DNA from: Epiperipatus broadwayi
Lineage: Eukaryota > Onychophora > Udeonychophora > Euonychophora > Peripatidae
Direction: 5' to 3'
Assembly: GCA_028023455.1 (NCBI GenBank)
Contig: JAQFVV010012490.1
Span: 3,782,576 to 3,846,575, forward strand
DNA length: 64,000 bases
Shown: positions 51,066-61,060 of the stretch, piece by piece
How positions within the stretch are numbered: the first letter of the stretch is position 1
How the letters are laid out: each line of letters opens with the position of its first letter
Made by a program: the position numbers and the translations under genes
The notes under the pieces: model-generated
Database searches by the model: none
Told to the model about the DNA's origin: nothing
Seen by the model: only the letters and a program-made list of their open reading frames with translations

Positions 51066-51665
51066 TATAAATAAAAAGTGGAAAAACAACATTGTGGAGA
51101 TTGATGGTGTATCGAACAGAGTAGCAAGATTAGTTATACAACTTAATAGCAGATACCAAATGCAGATAATTCAGGTTTATGCCCCAACAAGTTCTCAGTG
51201 ATGAAGTAGTAGAAGATTTTTATGTGGATGTACAAAAGGCTTTTGATCAGAGTAAACAACATTTTAAAATTGTTATGGGAGACTTTAATGCTAGAATTGG
51301 TAAACAAATGAAAGATGAAAATGCTGTAGGTAATAGAAATGAGAGACGACATACACTTGTGGAGTTTGCAGAAAAAGAAAAACTTTGTATTATGAATTTT
51401 TTTTTGAGAAAAATGTTAAAAAGAAATGGACATGGAAGCATCCAAATGGAGATACAGCAAAATTGGATTATATTTTGACTAACAGAAAATACATATTTCA
51501 AGATTATAATATTCTTAATAAATTTAACACAGGAAGTGATCATCGATTAGTAAGATGTAAGATATGTGTTAATGCAAAACTAGAGACAAAAATTATTAAG
51601 AAAAACAATATTTACAGTTGATATTCCTAATCTTTAGAAATATTCTAATGAATTTAAATTAGAGT

Positions 51666-53560
51666 TTACAAATCAGTTTCAAGTATTAGTAGATTTGAAC
51701 ATGATTCAGATTTGAATGAAATTAATGTGAAAATAACTGATACACTTTTAAAAACTGCAAAAAAGTAGCTGGTAGAAAAAAGCAGCAATTGATCAATAAA
51801 ATTTCTACTGAGACTAGAGAATTTATGAAGGAAAAAAGGAGAGATATGAAGATACACAAAAATGATGCATTAAAAAGGATTGAATATCTCGAATTTTGTA
51901 AAATGGTGCAGAAAAGAATTGAAAATGATATAAGAAAGCATAACTGTGAACTAGCAAGAAAAGCTGTAGAAGAGAATAAAAGTCTTGCTAAAAAGAGACA
52001 TAACATCATGAAATGGGTAGAAGACTTTTATCAAAAATTTTATAGTAATAAAGAACAAGTACCTCCTATATCTATAGATTACATCTTCCGAATTGCCCAG
52101 AATTTTAAATGAAGAAGTGAGACATGCAATTAAATGTATTAAAAAAAGAAAGGCTCCAGATAATGATGGAATTATAATTAATATACTAAAAGAAGCAGGT
52201 GAAGAAATAGAATTCTTTTTAGCAAAGTTATATATCAAATGTCTAAATGATAAAAATGTACCAGATGATTGGAAGAATGCAGTATTAATATTAATATTTA
52301 AAAAAGGTGATAAAGAAGATATTAGAAATTACAGACCTATTAGTCTTTTATCAGTTTTATACAAAATTATTATCAAGATAATTACAACACATCTACAAAG
52401 AACATTGGATTTTCACCAACCAAGAAAACATGCTGGATTTAAAAGTAGTTTTAGTACAGTAGAGCATATCCAGGTATTGAGAGAAGTTATAGAAAGGACA
52501 AATTAATATGAGTTGCCATTATGTTTTGGATTTATAGATTATGAAAAGGCATTTGATTCTATAAACATTTCTTCAGTGATTAAAGCATTGGATCATCAAG
52601 GTATAGATCCAGGATATTGTCATATTTTAAAGAATATTTATAAAAATGCAACAGCAACAATTAGATTACATAATGATACTAGGAAAGTCAACATTGACAA
52701 GGGTTTAAGACAGGGTGACTCCATATCTCCAAAACTTTTTACAGCAGCACTGCAAAAAATCTTTTGTGGATTAAAATGGGAAGCTAATGAAGTGAAAGTA
52801 AATGGAGATTATTTAAGTCATTTAGATTTTGCAGATGATGTAGTTGTTTTTGCAAATAATGCTTTAGAGTTGCAGGAAATGTTACAGGAGTTGTCGATGA
52901 AAGTAGAACTAAGGATAAATGTTAAAAAGAATAAAGTAATGTTTAATGGATTTTCTCAAAATATAAAAATAAAGAATGATTGTGATGAGGTAGAAGAAGT
53001 TAACAATTATAAATACCTTGGTTAAATTACTAATACAAATGGAAACATAATGGATAAAATTAATCATAGAATTAAACTTGGTTGGAGTGCTTTTGGTAGA
53101 AATAACTTGATACTAAAAGAAAATATGCCTAAGTGTTTGAAGAAGAAATTTGTTAATAAATGGGTTTTACCATTTTTTACTTATGGATCTGAGACTTGGA
53201 CACTTAATAGAAGAGCAATACAGAGACTTCAGACCATTCAAAGAAATATGGAGAGATGCATGTTGGGAGTAACAAGAAGAGATCGATAACACAATGTATG
53301 GGTAAGAGAACAAACAGGTGTTATTGATGTCATTGAAAAAAATTAAAAGACTGAAGTGGAGTTGGACTGGAAATATTGCTAGAAGAGATGATAATAGATG
53401 GACAAAACTGGATTTCAAGAGATTGTAAAAGACCCAGAAAGAGACCACATATGAGATGGATGGACGAAATAAGAAAGTGTGCAGGGATGATGTGGAGAAG
53501 AAATACTAAAGATAAGAGAAGATGGGTTGAACTTGGAGTGACCTTCATCCTGCAGTGAAT
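51666..53560 (+). pseudogene. RTE-like reverse transcriptase and C-terminal region
   Basis: The linker helix region (51789-52010) leads into 'KKRKAPDNDGIIINILKEAG' near 52145, 'DDWKNAVLILIFKKGDK' near 52265 and 'NYRPISLLSVLYKIIIKII' near 52330. The palm follows: 'GFIDYEKAFDSI' (motif A) near 52530, 'LRQGDSISPKLF' (motif B) near 52710, and 'LDFADDVVVF' (motif C, both Asp present) near 52830. The C-terminal block has 'HRIKLGWSAFGRNN' and 'YGSETWTLNRRAIQRLQTI' near 53065-53240, then a decayed tail to about 53560. Interruptions: a frameshift near 52080, a stop after 'EVIERTN' at 52504, a stop after 'NNYKYLG' at 53023, and frameshifts after 53280. The catalytic residues are intact but the protein is not. 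Confidence 0.8.
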
Positions 53561-53580
53561 TGATAATGGTTAATGATGAC

Positions 53581-54738
53581 AATGACATATTTATTTTCTA
53601 TGCAAAATAAATGGTCACAATATGTATGAAAATAGATTTATATGATATCTGCTCAAAACAATTTAATACTTCACTTTTATTTTTAAGAATGATGTACATT
53701 CCAGCAAATCCCACTGCATCTATATTGGCATTCATAGGGAAAAAAGATTTACAAGTTGTGGGCTTTGTTAAAGTAGGTATATTATTCTTTAAAAAAATAT
53801 AAATAACAACCATATTATTACATATCAGAGAGCTTGATGACAGAAGTAGAATTAATGCTATAAATATATTTAAATATATATTTTTTATTTGTATTATTTT
53901 AAATGAAAATATATCTATTTAAATCTGACTTTCGCAAAAGAGATACCAAGTAAACAAAAATCGTGCATTATTGAAAACTTTTACCAAATGAGTCTACAGA
54001 AATAACTTCTCTGTGAAGTTCTTATAAAAAAAAAATCTGGTCATATATATAAAAGTCAGGACGGCAAATTGTAACATTTGAATCAATAGATCTGCAGCTA
54101 AAGTTATTTTATGATAGCTCAAAATTAAGCACAGATATCAAAATAATAAAGAAGTTACTTAATAAATATTCTTTATAATAACATAATTCTGTATACAGAA
54201 ATATCTAGTATAATAAAGTAAAAAATAGTACTTAAGAACATTAACTTCAATTTAACACCAATACAAAATACCTTTGCCAAACAAAAAAAAAATATATATA
54301 AAATATGAAAAAAATTTGTTCAATAAATCACCTTGAGTCCGAAGTGCCCCTGTTCAAAAATTTTGAGTTTCAACTGAGATTCGATCCACCATTTTATTAC
54401 GTTTCAAATGAGCTATTTTTTTTTCTATAATGTAATTTGGATTTTTTTTTCTCATTTTTTTTAGATTTTTTAAATGGGAAATCTTTTTAACGGTGAATTG
54501 CTTTCTCTTACCACTTGATATGGATATGAAAGTGGCAACGTATATTTGTAAGCCCTTTTATTAACAGCTTTTTCCAAGCTATTTGGAAGCTGCAATGTTA
54601 AAAAAAGGATTGAAATAATTTTTTATCTGTAAGGATAACCGTGGATATCACATCTAATGCCTCAGGAAATTCAAATTTGAAATGGATGCCAACTAGCCAG
54701 GAGTCAGTGAGTATTCAATTACTTATTTTTTTTTTATT
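53581..54738. other. Noncoding DNA, no feature assigned
   Basis: A less AT-rich patch at 54330-54710 with several CpGs is not recognised as any repeat or gene. A 63-codon frame at 53611-53802 has an open frame opposite it and no known motif. Confidence 0.4.
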
Positions 54739-55014
54739 AATATGCTATATAATTTTAGATAATATATTTCAATGATATAAAAACATACGCATCCAGACTC
54801 AATCATATACGTATATTTGGTGCCATAAGCAAGATATATTACGATTTTATTTCAGTATTCAATTAGTTTTATTACCTATTTTTATTACTTATTTTTTTAT
54901 TACTTTTTTTTTATATAATTAAATATATATAGAAAAGAATAAATATGCTATATAATTTTAGACAACACATTTCAATGATATAAAAACATACACATCAAGA
55001 CTCGATCACATACC
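54739..55014. repeat. Pair of ~73-bp direct repeats
   Basis: 'aatatgctatataattttag' followed by 'catttcaatgatataaaaac' and 'gactc-atca-atac' occurs at 54739-54811 and 54942-55014 (offset 203 bp), with about 8-9 differences. The pair lies just upstream of the tandem repeat that hosts the gypsy element. Confidence 0.75.
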
Positions 55015-55099
55015 CTTAGCCATCTACTTCATACATCATCTCCCACACACACATATAATCAGTGCTCATAATATATTTATTTATTTTGATGTTCATTGA

Positions 55100-55273
55100 T
55101 TTTACTTAGTTTTTTTTATCTTAGAGAAATTTTTGTTTGATATTTATTTTCTGAGGACACTTTATTTACTTGAAAAGAATACATATTTTAGGTGCCGACC
55201 CCATTCCCCATATAGTATAATAATTAATTATATTTTTAAATATATTGCAATTTACTAAGTTCTCTTTGCATAA
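55100..55273 (+). repeat. Tandem repeat unit 1, left of the gypsy insertion
   Basis: Contains 'tttgatattta', 'cttgaaaagaatac', 'cattttaggt-c', 'caatttacta' and ends 'ctctttgcataa'. The same order occurs in units 2 and 3 at 60672-60997, on the other side of the gypsy element. The insertion point is at the unit boundary 'tttgcataa'. Confidence 0.75.
55269..55273. repeat. 5-bp target duplication, left copy
   Basis: CATAA, identical to 60672-60676; 5 bp is usual for Ty3/gypsy elements. Confidence 0.75.
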
Positions 55274-55813
55274 TGCTGTGTGCTGCGCAAATAAAAATAT
55301 GTGCACACAAGTTTTCTATAGACTTGCTCAGATCGAGCATGATTTAAACTGGATTGAGCATGTAGCACAGCAAACAATAAGCATAGGTATAAATGACCAA
55401 TAGGGGGAATGTCCACTGGATCCTAATGCAAAGTATTTGCTGCTGAAGATTGCACTCTCTCTACTAAAGAAGAAGGACCTATACTGGCTTTTTTACCCAG
55501 TGAATCTCCGCTCAAGATGGAAAGGTGGGATCTAGACAAAATTAAAGATCAACTCAAGCTATATGATTGTTTGTTAGTAAGCCTCAGGCATAGATAAATA
55601 TAAGGTAAAAATACTTGTGTAAATTTTATATTATATTTTATTACAATAATTAATTGTAAATAATTATTCACTCTAACCTTTTCTAGTTTGTCATTAATAG
55701 TTTAACCCAACTGTCATTCTGAGAGTTCTTCTTTTTAAAAAAAACATATATGCTAGTTCATGTTCGTAATAACAAAATAAATGGTTGTAATAAATTAGAG
55801 CCTGAATATAGCA
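55274..55813 (+). repeat. 5' LTR
   Basis: Starts TGCTGTGTGCTG and ends ATAGCA. It aligns with the 3' LTR along its length, but lacks a segment of about 30 bp present in the 3' LTR (the 'ctcacaatctggaaggggaa' region near 60261-60290), explaining the length difference. A CACTCTCTCTACTAAAGAAG block is conserved in both. Confidence 0.85.
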
Positions 55814-55819
55814 TACAAT

Positions 55820-55834
55820 TGGTGCAGTTGACAG
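55820..55834 (+). other. Primer-binding-site-like sequence
   Basis: TGGTGCAGTTGACAG begins 6 bp after the 5' LTR and has the TGG start expected for pairing with a tRNA CCA end. The tRNA species was not assigned. Confidence 0.55.
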
Positions 55835-55835
55835 T

Positions 55836-56570
55836 CGAAGGGAGGAAAAAGCAGATTAAACTTAGAAAGAGCAAGAAAAGGTGTTACTGGTTAGTTACCA
55901 AGGAAGATGGCTACAACCAGCTAGGTATTTGTGAATTCGATGTTAATAGACCTTCCAAGTGGCCACAATATACAAAACATATCAAAGATGATGTAATGAA
56001 AGTGCCACACTATTACTTTTCGGAGGACCAGGTGTAATTGAAGTTGCAAACCAGTAAAGCGGACCTGAAAAGCTGGAAAGACTACTGTACTCTGATATAG
56101 TTAGTCGGTTGAATAACCATTTTAGACTGGAGCCATCAAAGCACATTGCTCACCTACATTTGCCAGCAGATGCCAAGTAAAGTTGGAAGACTGTAGATTT
56201 AGTGGGCTTATAGAGATTACCTAGAGGAAGCATTATTAAAATAGTTTTTATGGGGGATCAAATTACGTCAACAACTATTGGCCTTCCCAGATCTGACCGA
56301 TTCCGAGGCCATCAAAAGAGGGATGACCTAAGAACTAGTTCTAAGCGGCTCCAAAGAATTCCAACAAGCTAACTTGAAGACTACAAAACAAACTTCAATA
56401 CATAAAACAACAAAACAGAAGAGCTACCAAACTCGAAAACTGAATGTTATTGCTGCAGAAAAATTGGCTTATGAATGCAGCTGGAAAAATGCAATAAATG
56501 CAGGAGAGTGGGATACCTGGCAAAAGTTTGCCATATTAAAAGTAAAACTTTTGCTAATGACAAATCTCCA
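55836..56570 (+). pseudogene. gag remnant with zinc knuckle
   Basis: An open stretch to 56037 encodes a basic, Trp/Tyr-containing peptide of unknown fold. A later gag-like segment near 56255-56390 reads 'LRQQLLAFPDLTDSEAI', a pattern common in gypsy gag. At 56445 the frame encodes 'CYCCRKIG' and then 'CNKCRRVGYLAKVC', the nucleocapsid zinc knuckle pattern C-x2-C-x4-H-x4-C with the histidine replaced by tyrosine. Several stops intervene. Gag would normally form the virus-like particle and bind the RNA; this copy cannot. Confidence 0.6.
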
Positions 56571-56629
56571 ATAAACAGATACGTCAAATCAGAATGTTAT
56601 ACCGAAATAAATAAGGCAGAGACCAAAAG

Positions 56630-57020
56630 TGGTCAACAAATAATGTAAGCAGTAGAGATAAGTAACAAAGCTATAGAAATGGAGATAGACAGCAGAGCCG
56701 GGGTGTCCATCATATTGCAAAGGGATTGGTTTGAGATAATTAAAAACCTCAAAAAACCAGCTAAAAGTAGCTAAAACAGGCTCAAGACAAATGACCCAAA
56801 CAGGAATCTGATTCAAATAGTTGGGGTAGTAGAAGTTATGGTAGCCATAAACAATTGCAGAAAAAACTAAACCTATATATTGTCATGAGCAATATAGCAC
56901 CCCTATTAGGTAGGGAATGGTTTACCCCGTTAAGCATTAAAATCTGTATGATAAAGAAAATTAATATCAAAAGAGAAATAAAACTTAAATTCCCTAAACT
57001 GTTTGCCAAAGAGCAGGGAT
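56630..57020 (+). pseudogene. Aspartic protease remnant
   Basis: The frame near 56670-56720 reads 'AIEMEIDSRAGVSIILQRDW', matching the retropepsin active site D-[ST]-G-A but with Gly changed to Arg (DSRA), which would abolish activity. About 65 codons later 'APLLGREWFTPL' (near 56895-56930) matches the conserved LLGR-W segment at the end of gypsy protease domains. Stops lie between. Confidence 0.65.
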
Positions 57021-57049
57021 GAATCATTACTACAGCTGTGGAAATTGAG

Positions 57050-57740
57050 CTTCACAAAAGTGCAAAAGCAGTTTACTGCAAGCCTAGAAAAATGCCTTTT
57101 GCTATGAAATCATGACTTGAAGAAGTTTTAGAGGATATGGTAAAGAAAGGTGTATTGACTCCGGTCAAAGATTCAGAATGGGCTACTCCTATAGTTGTCA
57201 TAACAAAACAAAATGGACAAATCTGAATGCGGGGACTACAGGCTGACTATAAACAAAAGTATGGCCAAAAGCTCATACCCTGTCCCAAATGTGAGAGATA
57301 TTAGCTGGATTGGAAGGTGTAAACTACTTCAGAAAATTGGATTTAACTGCCATTTTTCATCAAATTCTGGTGACCAAGGAAATGACAGTGCTCCTTACCA
57401 TAACAACACACAAGAGATTGTATAATTATAATCATCTACTTTTCGGCGTAAAAGTCACCCCGAATGCTTTTCAAGCTAAAATAGACACACTGTTGGAGGA
57501 AACAACGCCATATTTTGACAACATACTGGTAACAGCGGACTCCGAAGCGGCATTACAAATTAGATTAGGCAAGGTTTGTGAAAGGCTAGAAAAGTTTGGT
57601 GGAAAACTAAACATGCAAAAGTGTGTTTGGTGTGCTAAAGAAATAAAGTTTTTAGGACACATTATATCAAGCACATGAATTAGACCTGATCCAGGTAAAA
57701 TTAAAGCTATCATAAATGCACCACCTTCCACAAACATCAA
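57050..57740 (+). pseudogene. Gypsy reverse transcriptase remnant
   Basis: Blocks in order: 'LEEVLEDMVKKGVLTPVKDSEWATPIVV' region (57115-57200), 'GDYRLTINKSM' near 57230, 'YFRKLDLTAIFHQI' near 57325 (motif A aspartate retained), 'NHLLFGVKVTPNAFQ' near 57430, 'PYFDNILVTADS' near 57510, and 'FLGHIISS' near 57650. The catalytic Y-x-D-D box reads Y-F-D-N, so the second active-site aspartate is lost. Frameshifts near 57220 and 57310 and a stop at 57676 also break it. Confidence 0.85.
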
Positions 57741-58330
57741 AGAACTGCAGGTTTTTTAGGGATTGGTTAATTTTTTTGAAAATTTTCTGAAGGGAAAGGC
57801 ACACATAGCCACGCCTTTGTATAAGTTATTGCGCAAAAATCAATGATGGTGTTGGAAAGAACTGCAAGAGAGCACTTTTCAGAAAATGAAAGCACTGCTT
57901 ACATCAAAACAATTGTTAGGACCTTACAACAGTAACCTCGATGTAACATTAACAACAGATGCATCCAAATATGGAATTGGGGCGGTACTCAGTCATCTGT
58001 CGCAGAATAGCGAACGCTCAATAGCTTACATGCCTAGAACATTGTCAAAAGCTGAAAAAGATTACACCCAACTGGACAAGGAGGCATTGGTCATTATATT
58101 AGTGGTTCAAAAATTCCACCAATACATTTACGGCTGATCAGTTAAAATAATAACAGACCACTGTCCATTATTGGGGATATTCGCCAATAAAAAAGTGGCA
58201 GCTGACCACTTGAGTTTATTATTCGCTAATATAATTTGCTATCTTCATACGATTATGAATTAGTATATCAGAAAGGTAGTCAAATACAGCATGCAGACAC
58301 TCTATGATACATACCAGATATAAGAGAGAA
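57741..58330 (+). pseudogene. Gypsy RNase H remnant
   Basis: 'GLVNFFENFLKGKAHIATPL' near 57765-57825 is the connection region. 'LTTDASKYGIGAVLSH' near 57950-58000 carries the first catalytic aspartate, 'DKEALVIILVVQKFHQYIYG' near 58075-58135 the glutamate, and 'ITDHCPL' near 58150 the third acidic residue after a TGA stop at 58135. Open frame over 57886-58134. Confidence 0.8.
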
Positions 58331-58559
58331 AACGGTCACTGAAGTAGACATAAATTACTTAGACCATTGGAAGATGGAAGTTATAAACAGCAAAACTATA
58401 GCCAGGTGGTCTAAAGACACAGCCAGATAGTAGACACTCGTAAATTGGATTAGGAAAGGATGGCCCAGCAAACGACCCCACTATTTACATAAGTCTTTAT
58501 GGAATATGTGCCAACAACTATTAACATTAAAGAAATGCATAGTAATGGAAATAAAGTAC

Positions 58560-59626
58560 TGGTTCCCCCCATTGACATTCTAAAATATTAGAAATGTTAC
58601 ATCAAGGGCATCCAGCAGTCGTTCACGCAAAAGCACTAGCCAGTAGTTATATGTATTGACCGGGCATGAGTGCAGAGATAAGAATGTTCATTAAAAAATA
58701 TCGTGGCCCAAAACAGATAAACCTTGGAGCCGGGTCCACATAGACCATGCTGGACCAATAAATGGTAAACTAATTTTAGTATTGATAGATGCTGACTCAA
58801 AATGGGCAATCAACAAGATAGCCAAAAATATTTGTTCAGCAGAAAACATTTGTATTCTAAGCAAAATATTAGCACATCAGGGATCACCGGAAGTTTTGGT
58901 TTCAGACAGTGGGACTGCTTTTATTTCCAACAAATTCGACTTGTTTGTGGAAGAATGGGGAATAAATCACATCTTTCCTCCTCCGTATCACCCGGAATCC
59001 AATGGAATCGCAGAAAAGGAGGTCCAGCATTTGAAACTAGTATTAAATAGATTAAATAAAAACAACCTATCTGAGATGCTAAACATTGCAATGCTGCACC
59101 AACATATTATGCCAACCACATCCACTGGGAAATCACCAGCTGAAATATTGATGGGCAGAAAATTGCATAACAAGCTGTCCATTCTGATGCCTGACCATGG
59201 AAAACTATCAACAATTAAGAATAATACTTATGCTGCCGGTGATAACATATGGGTATGCGATACACTACGCAAGACATGGACATAAGGTATAAAAACTAGG
59301 ATTATTTCCGACCAAATTGTTGAAATACAAAGCAAATCAGGGGCAATCTACCATTGACACATAAATCATGTCTGAAAAAACTGGACCGAAGTAAACTTCG
59401 ACTATAATATGGAAACTTGAGATGAAGATCCAATCAAGAATCATAACGTAGTTAATAAAGATAGTGCAGAAGACCTCATAGAGTTAGGTGATGAAGCAGA
59501 GGGAGTTTCAGATGAAGTCATTATACAGCATCCCAGATTGAATGTGACTGATGATCAGGAAGAAAACGGACTGAACCATGAATGTCGCCCACCTGCCTAT
59601 CTACAAGACTATACATGTGACTAATT
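58560..59626 (+). pseudogene. Gypsy integrase remnant and C-terminal tail
   Basis: 'LEMLHQGHPAVVHAKALA' near 58590-58645 is the N-terminal zinc-binding half (His pair present); the following cysteines are lost, apparently by a deletion near 58705. The catalytic core follows: first Asp in 'VHIDHAGPI' near 58740, second in 'VLVSDSGTAF' near 58905, and Glu in 'SNGIAEKEVQ' near 59010, with exactly 35 residues between the second Asp and the Glu, the D,D-35-E spacing. Open frame over 58782-59282, then a stop. The polyprotein end reads 'RPPAYLQDYTCD' to about 59624, a typical gypsy C-terminus. Confidence 0.85.
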
Positions 59627-59700
59627 GATAATTGGTAATAAACCATCATTAGATTGGCATTCTTAAAATAAACTTTCCAGTGTAAGCATTCATTTGATTC

Positions 59701-59912
59701 ATTTTTATAAAAGAACTACACATTTAAATTTTGACTATACATATACTTTTTTGTTATTATTGAACCATTTTGTCTAATACCATTCATAATAACTAAGTAA
59801 CAAGATATATTTTTATAAAAGAACTATAATTTTGACTATACATATATTTTTTTATTATTGTTGTTGAACCGTTTTGTCTAATGCCTTTCATAATAATTAA
59901 GTAACAAGATAT
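59701..59912 (+). repeat. Tandem duplication of ~105 bp in the gypsy 3' region
   Basis: 'atttttataaaagaacta' at 59701 recurs at 59809 (offset 108 bp), followed in both by 'attttgactatacatata', 'ttgaacc-ttttgtctaat' and 'aagtaacaagatat'. Noncoding, between integrase and the polypurine tract. Confidence 0.8.
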
Positions 59913-60082
59913 TTGCCACATGGGAATTGTGTTGTTTATTAAAGCACATTTGGAAAGTGAACAATAATAGTAGAGTACTAAATGATACAGCAAGCCAAAA
60001 ATCTAATTCTATAATTACTATTAAATGGAGAAATAGACTATTAAAAGGACATATGTGACTCCAGAGAACCAAGTGTTTCTCA

Positions 60083-60099
60083 GGAGTAGTGGGGGATAG
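60083..60099 (+). other. Polypurine tract of the gypsy element
   Basis: AGGAGTAGTGGGGGATA-like purine-rich run directly before the 3' LTR start; priming site for plus-strand DNA. Confidence 0.6.
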
Positions 60100-60671
60100 T
60101 GCAGTGTGCTGTGCGAATTAAAATACGTGCACACAAGTTTTCTAAAGACTTGCTCAGATCAAGCATGATTTAAACCGGAATGAGCATGTAGCACTGCAAA
60201 CCAATAAGCATAGGTATAGATAAAAATGATCAAGAGGGGAATGTCTACTGGATACTAATTCTCACAATCTGGAAGGGGAACTACCTATGAAAAGTATTTG
60301 CTACTGAAGATTGCACTCTCTCTACTAAAGAAGAAGGACTTGGACTGGCTTTCTTACCCAGTGAATCCCCACTGAAGGTGCAAAGGAGGGATCTAGGTAA
60401 AATTAAAGGCCAATTCAGTATATTATTGTTTGTTAGTAAGCCTCAGGGCATAGATAAATGTATGGTAAAAACACTTGTGTAAATTTTGTATTATATTTTA
60501 TTACAATAATTAATTTTAAATAATTATTCCCTGTGACCTTTTCTAATTTGTCTTTAAATAATTTAACCCGACTGTTATCCTGAGAGTTCTTTTTTTTTAA
60601 AAATATATATGCTAGTTCATGTTCGAAATAACAAAATAAGTGGTTGTAATAAATTAGAGACCGAACATGCA
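60100..60671 (+). repeat. 3' LTR
   Basis: Starts TGCAGTGTGCTG and ends CATGCA. Aligns with the 5' LTR (55274-55813) with scattered substitutions and a ~30-bp segment missing from the 5' copy. The visible divergence implies an old insertion. Confidence 0.85.
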
Positions 60672-60676
60672 CATAA
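60672..60676. repeat. 5-bp target duplication, right copy
   Basis: CATAA, matching 55269-55273. Confidence 0.75.
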
Positions 60677-61060
60677 CATTTCATAAGCTGTTCTTACTGT
60701 TTGATATTTACTTGAGTACCTTTATTTGAAAAGAATACACATTTTAGGTCACACCCAATTTTTCACTAACATAATAATATTTTATAAAATAATATATTAC
60801 AATTTACTAAAGTTGTCTTTGCATAATATCTCATAAGCAGTTCTTACTGTTTGATATTTATTTGAGTACACTTCATCTGAAAAGAAACACATTTTAGGTC
60901 ACCCCCCCCCCCATTTTTCACTAATATAATAATATATAATAATAGTATTACCTAATATTATAATATAATACACTACAATTTACTAAAGTTCTCTTTGCAT
61001 AATATCTTGTAAACTATTACTGTTATTTTTCTCCCACTAAAAACCAAACATTTCTAACAG
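60672..61060 (+). repeat. Tandem repeat units 2, 3 and partial 4
   Basis: Unit 2 (60672-60821) and unit 3 (60822-60997) both start 'cataa-at-t-cataagc', continue 'gttcttactgtttgatattt', 'gaaaag-a-acacattttagg', 'tttttcacta', 'caatttactaaagtt', and end 'tctttg'. A partial unit 4 starts at 60998. Unit 3 is longer because of a TA-rich expansion and a C-run near 60902-60911. Confidence 0.8.

Larger units (their letters stand above)
50290..51621 (+). pseudogene. LINE endonuclease domain, split by an insertion
   Basis: The first part (50290-50633) contains 'TYNCRSLSNEGKLQELEL' and 'WDIIGLCEIRRKGEE', including the catalytic-site glutamate region. After the insertion the frame resumes at about 51074 ('NNIVEIDGVSNRVARLVIQ'), then 'QVYAPTSS' near 51180, 'IVMGDFNARIGKQ' near 51280 (D-x-N motif), 'TWKHPNGDT' and 'DYILTNRK' near 51440-51490, and 'GSDHRLVRCK' near 51540 (catalytic SDH motif). 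All major EEP-family motifs remain, but stops after 'APTSSQ' and frameshifts near 51350-51450 break the frame. Confidence 0.8.
50290..53580 (+). mobile_element. Near full-length RTE-like LINE, copy 1, interrupted
   Basis: A single-ORF LINE with an apurinic/apyrimidinic-type endonuclease followed by reverse transcriptase, in the order seen in RTE-clade elements whose proteins are often annotated as 'craniofacial development protein 2-like' or endonuclease-reverse transcriptase. It ends near 53580 with a tail of imperfect TGATAA/TGATGA-type repeats. A ~340-bp family element (50634-51065) is inserted in the endonuclease. Copies 2 (12690-14340) and 3 (19968-20370) are shorter. Stops and frameshifts make it inactive. 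Confidence 0.8.
55274..60671 (+). mobile_element. Complete but inactive Ty3/gypsy LTR retrotransposon
   Basis: Length 5398 bp, bounded by direct LTRs (540 and 572 bp) starting TG and ending CA, a 5-bp target duplication, a primer-binding-site-like TGG sequence after the 5' LTR and a G-rich polypurine tract before the 3' LTR. The internal order gag zinc knuckle, protease, RT, RNase H, integrase defines the Ty3/gypsy group. No envelope gene follows integrase. All coding blocks are broken by stops and frameshifts. It sits inside an older tandem repeat. Confidence 0.9.
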
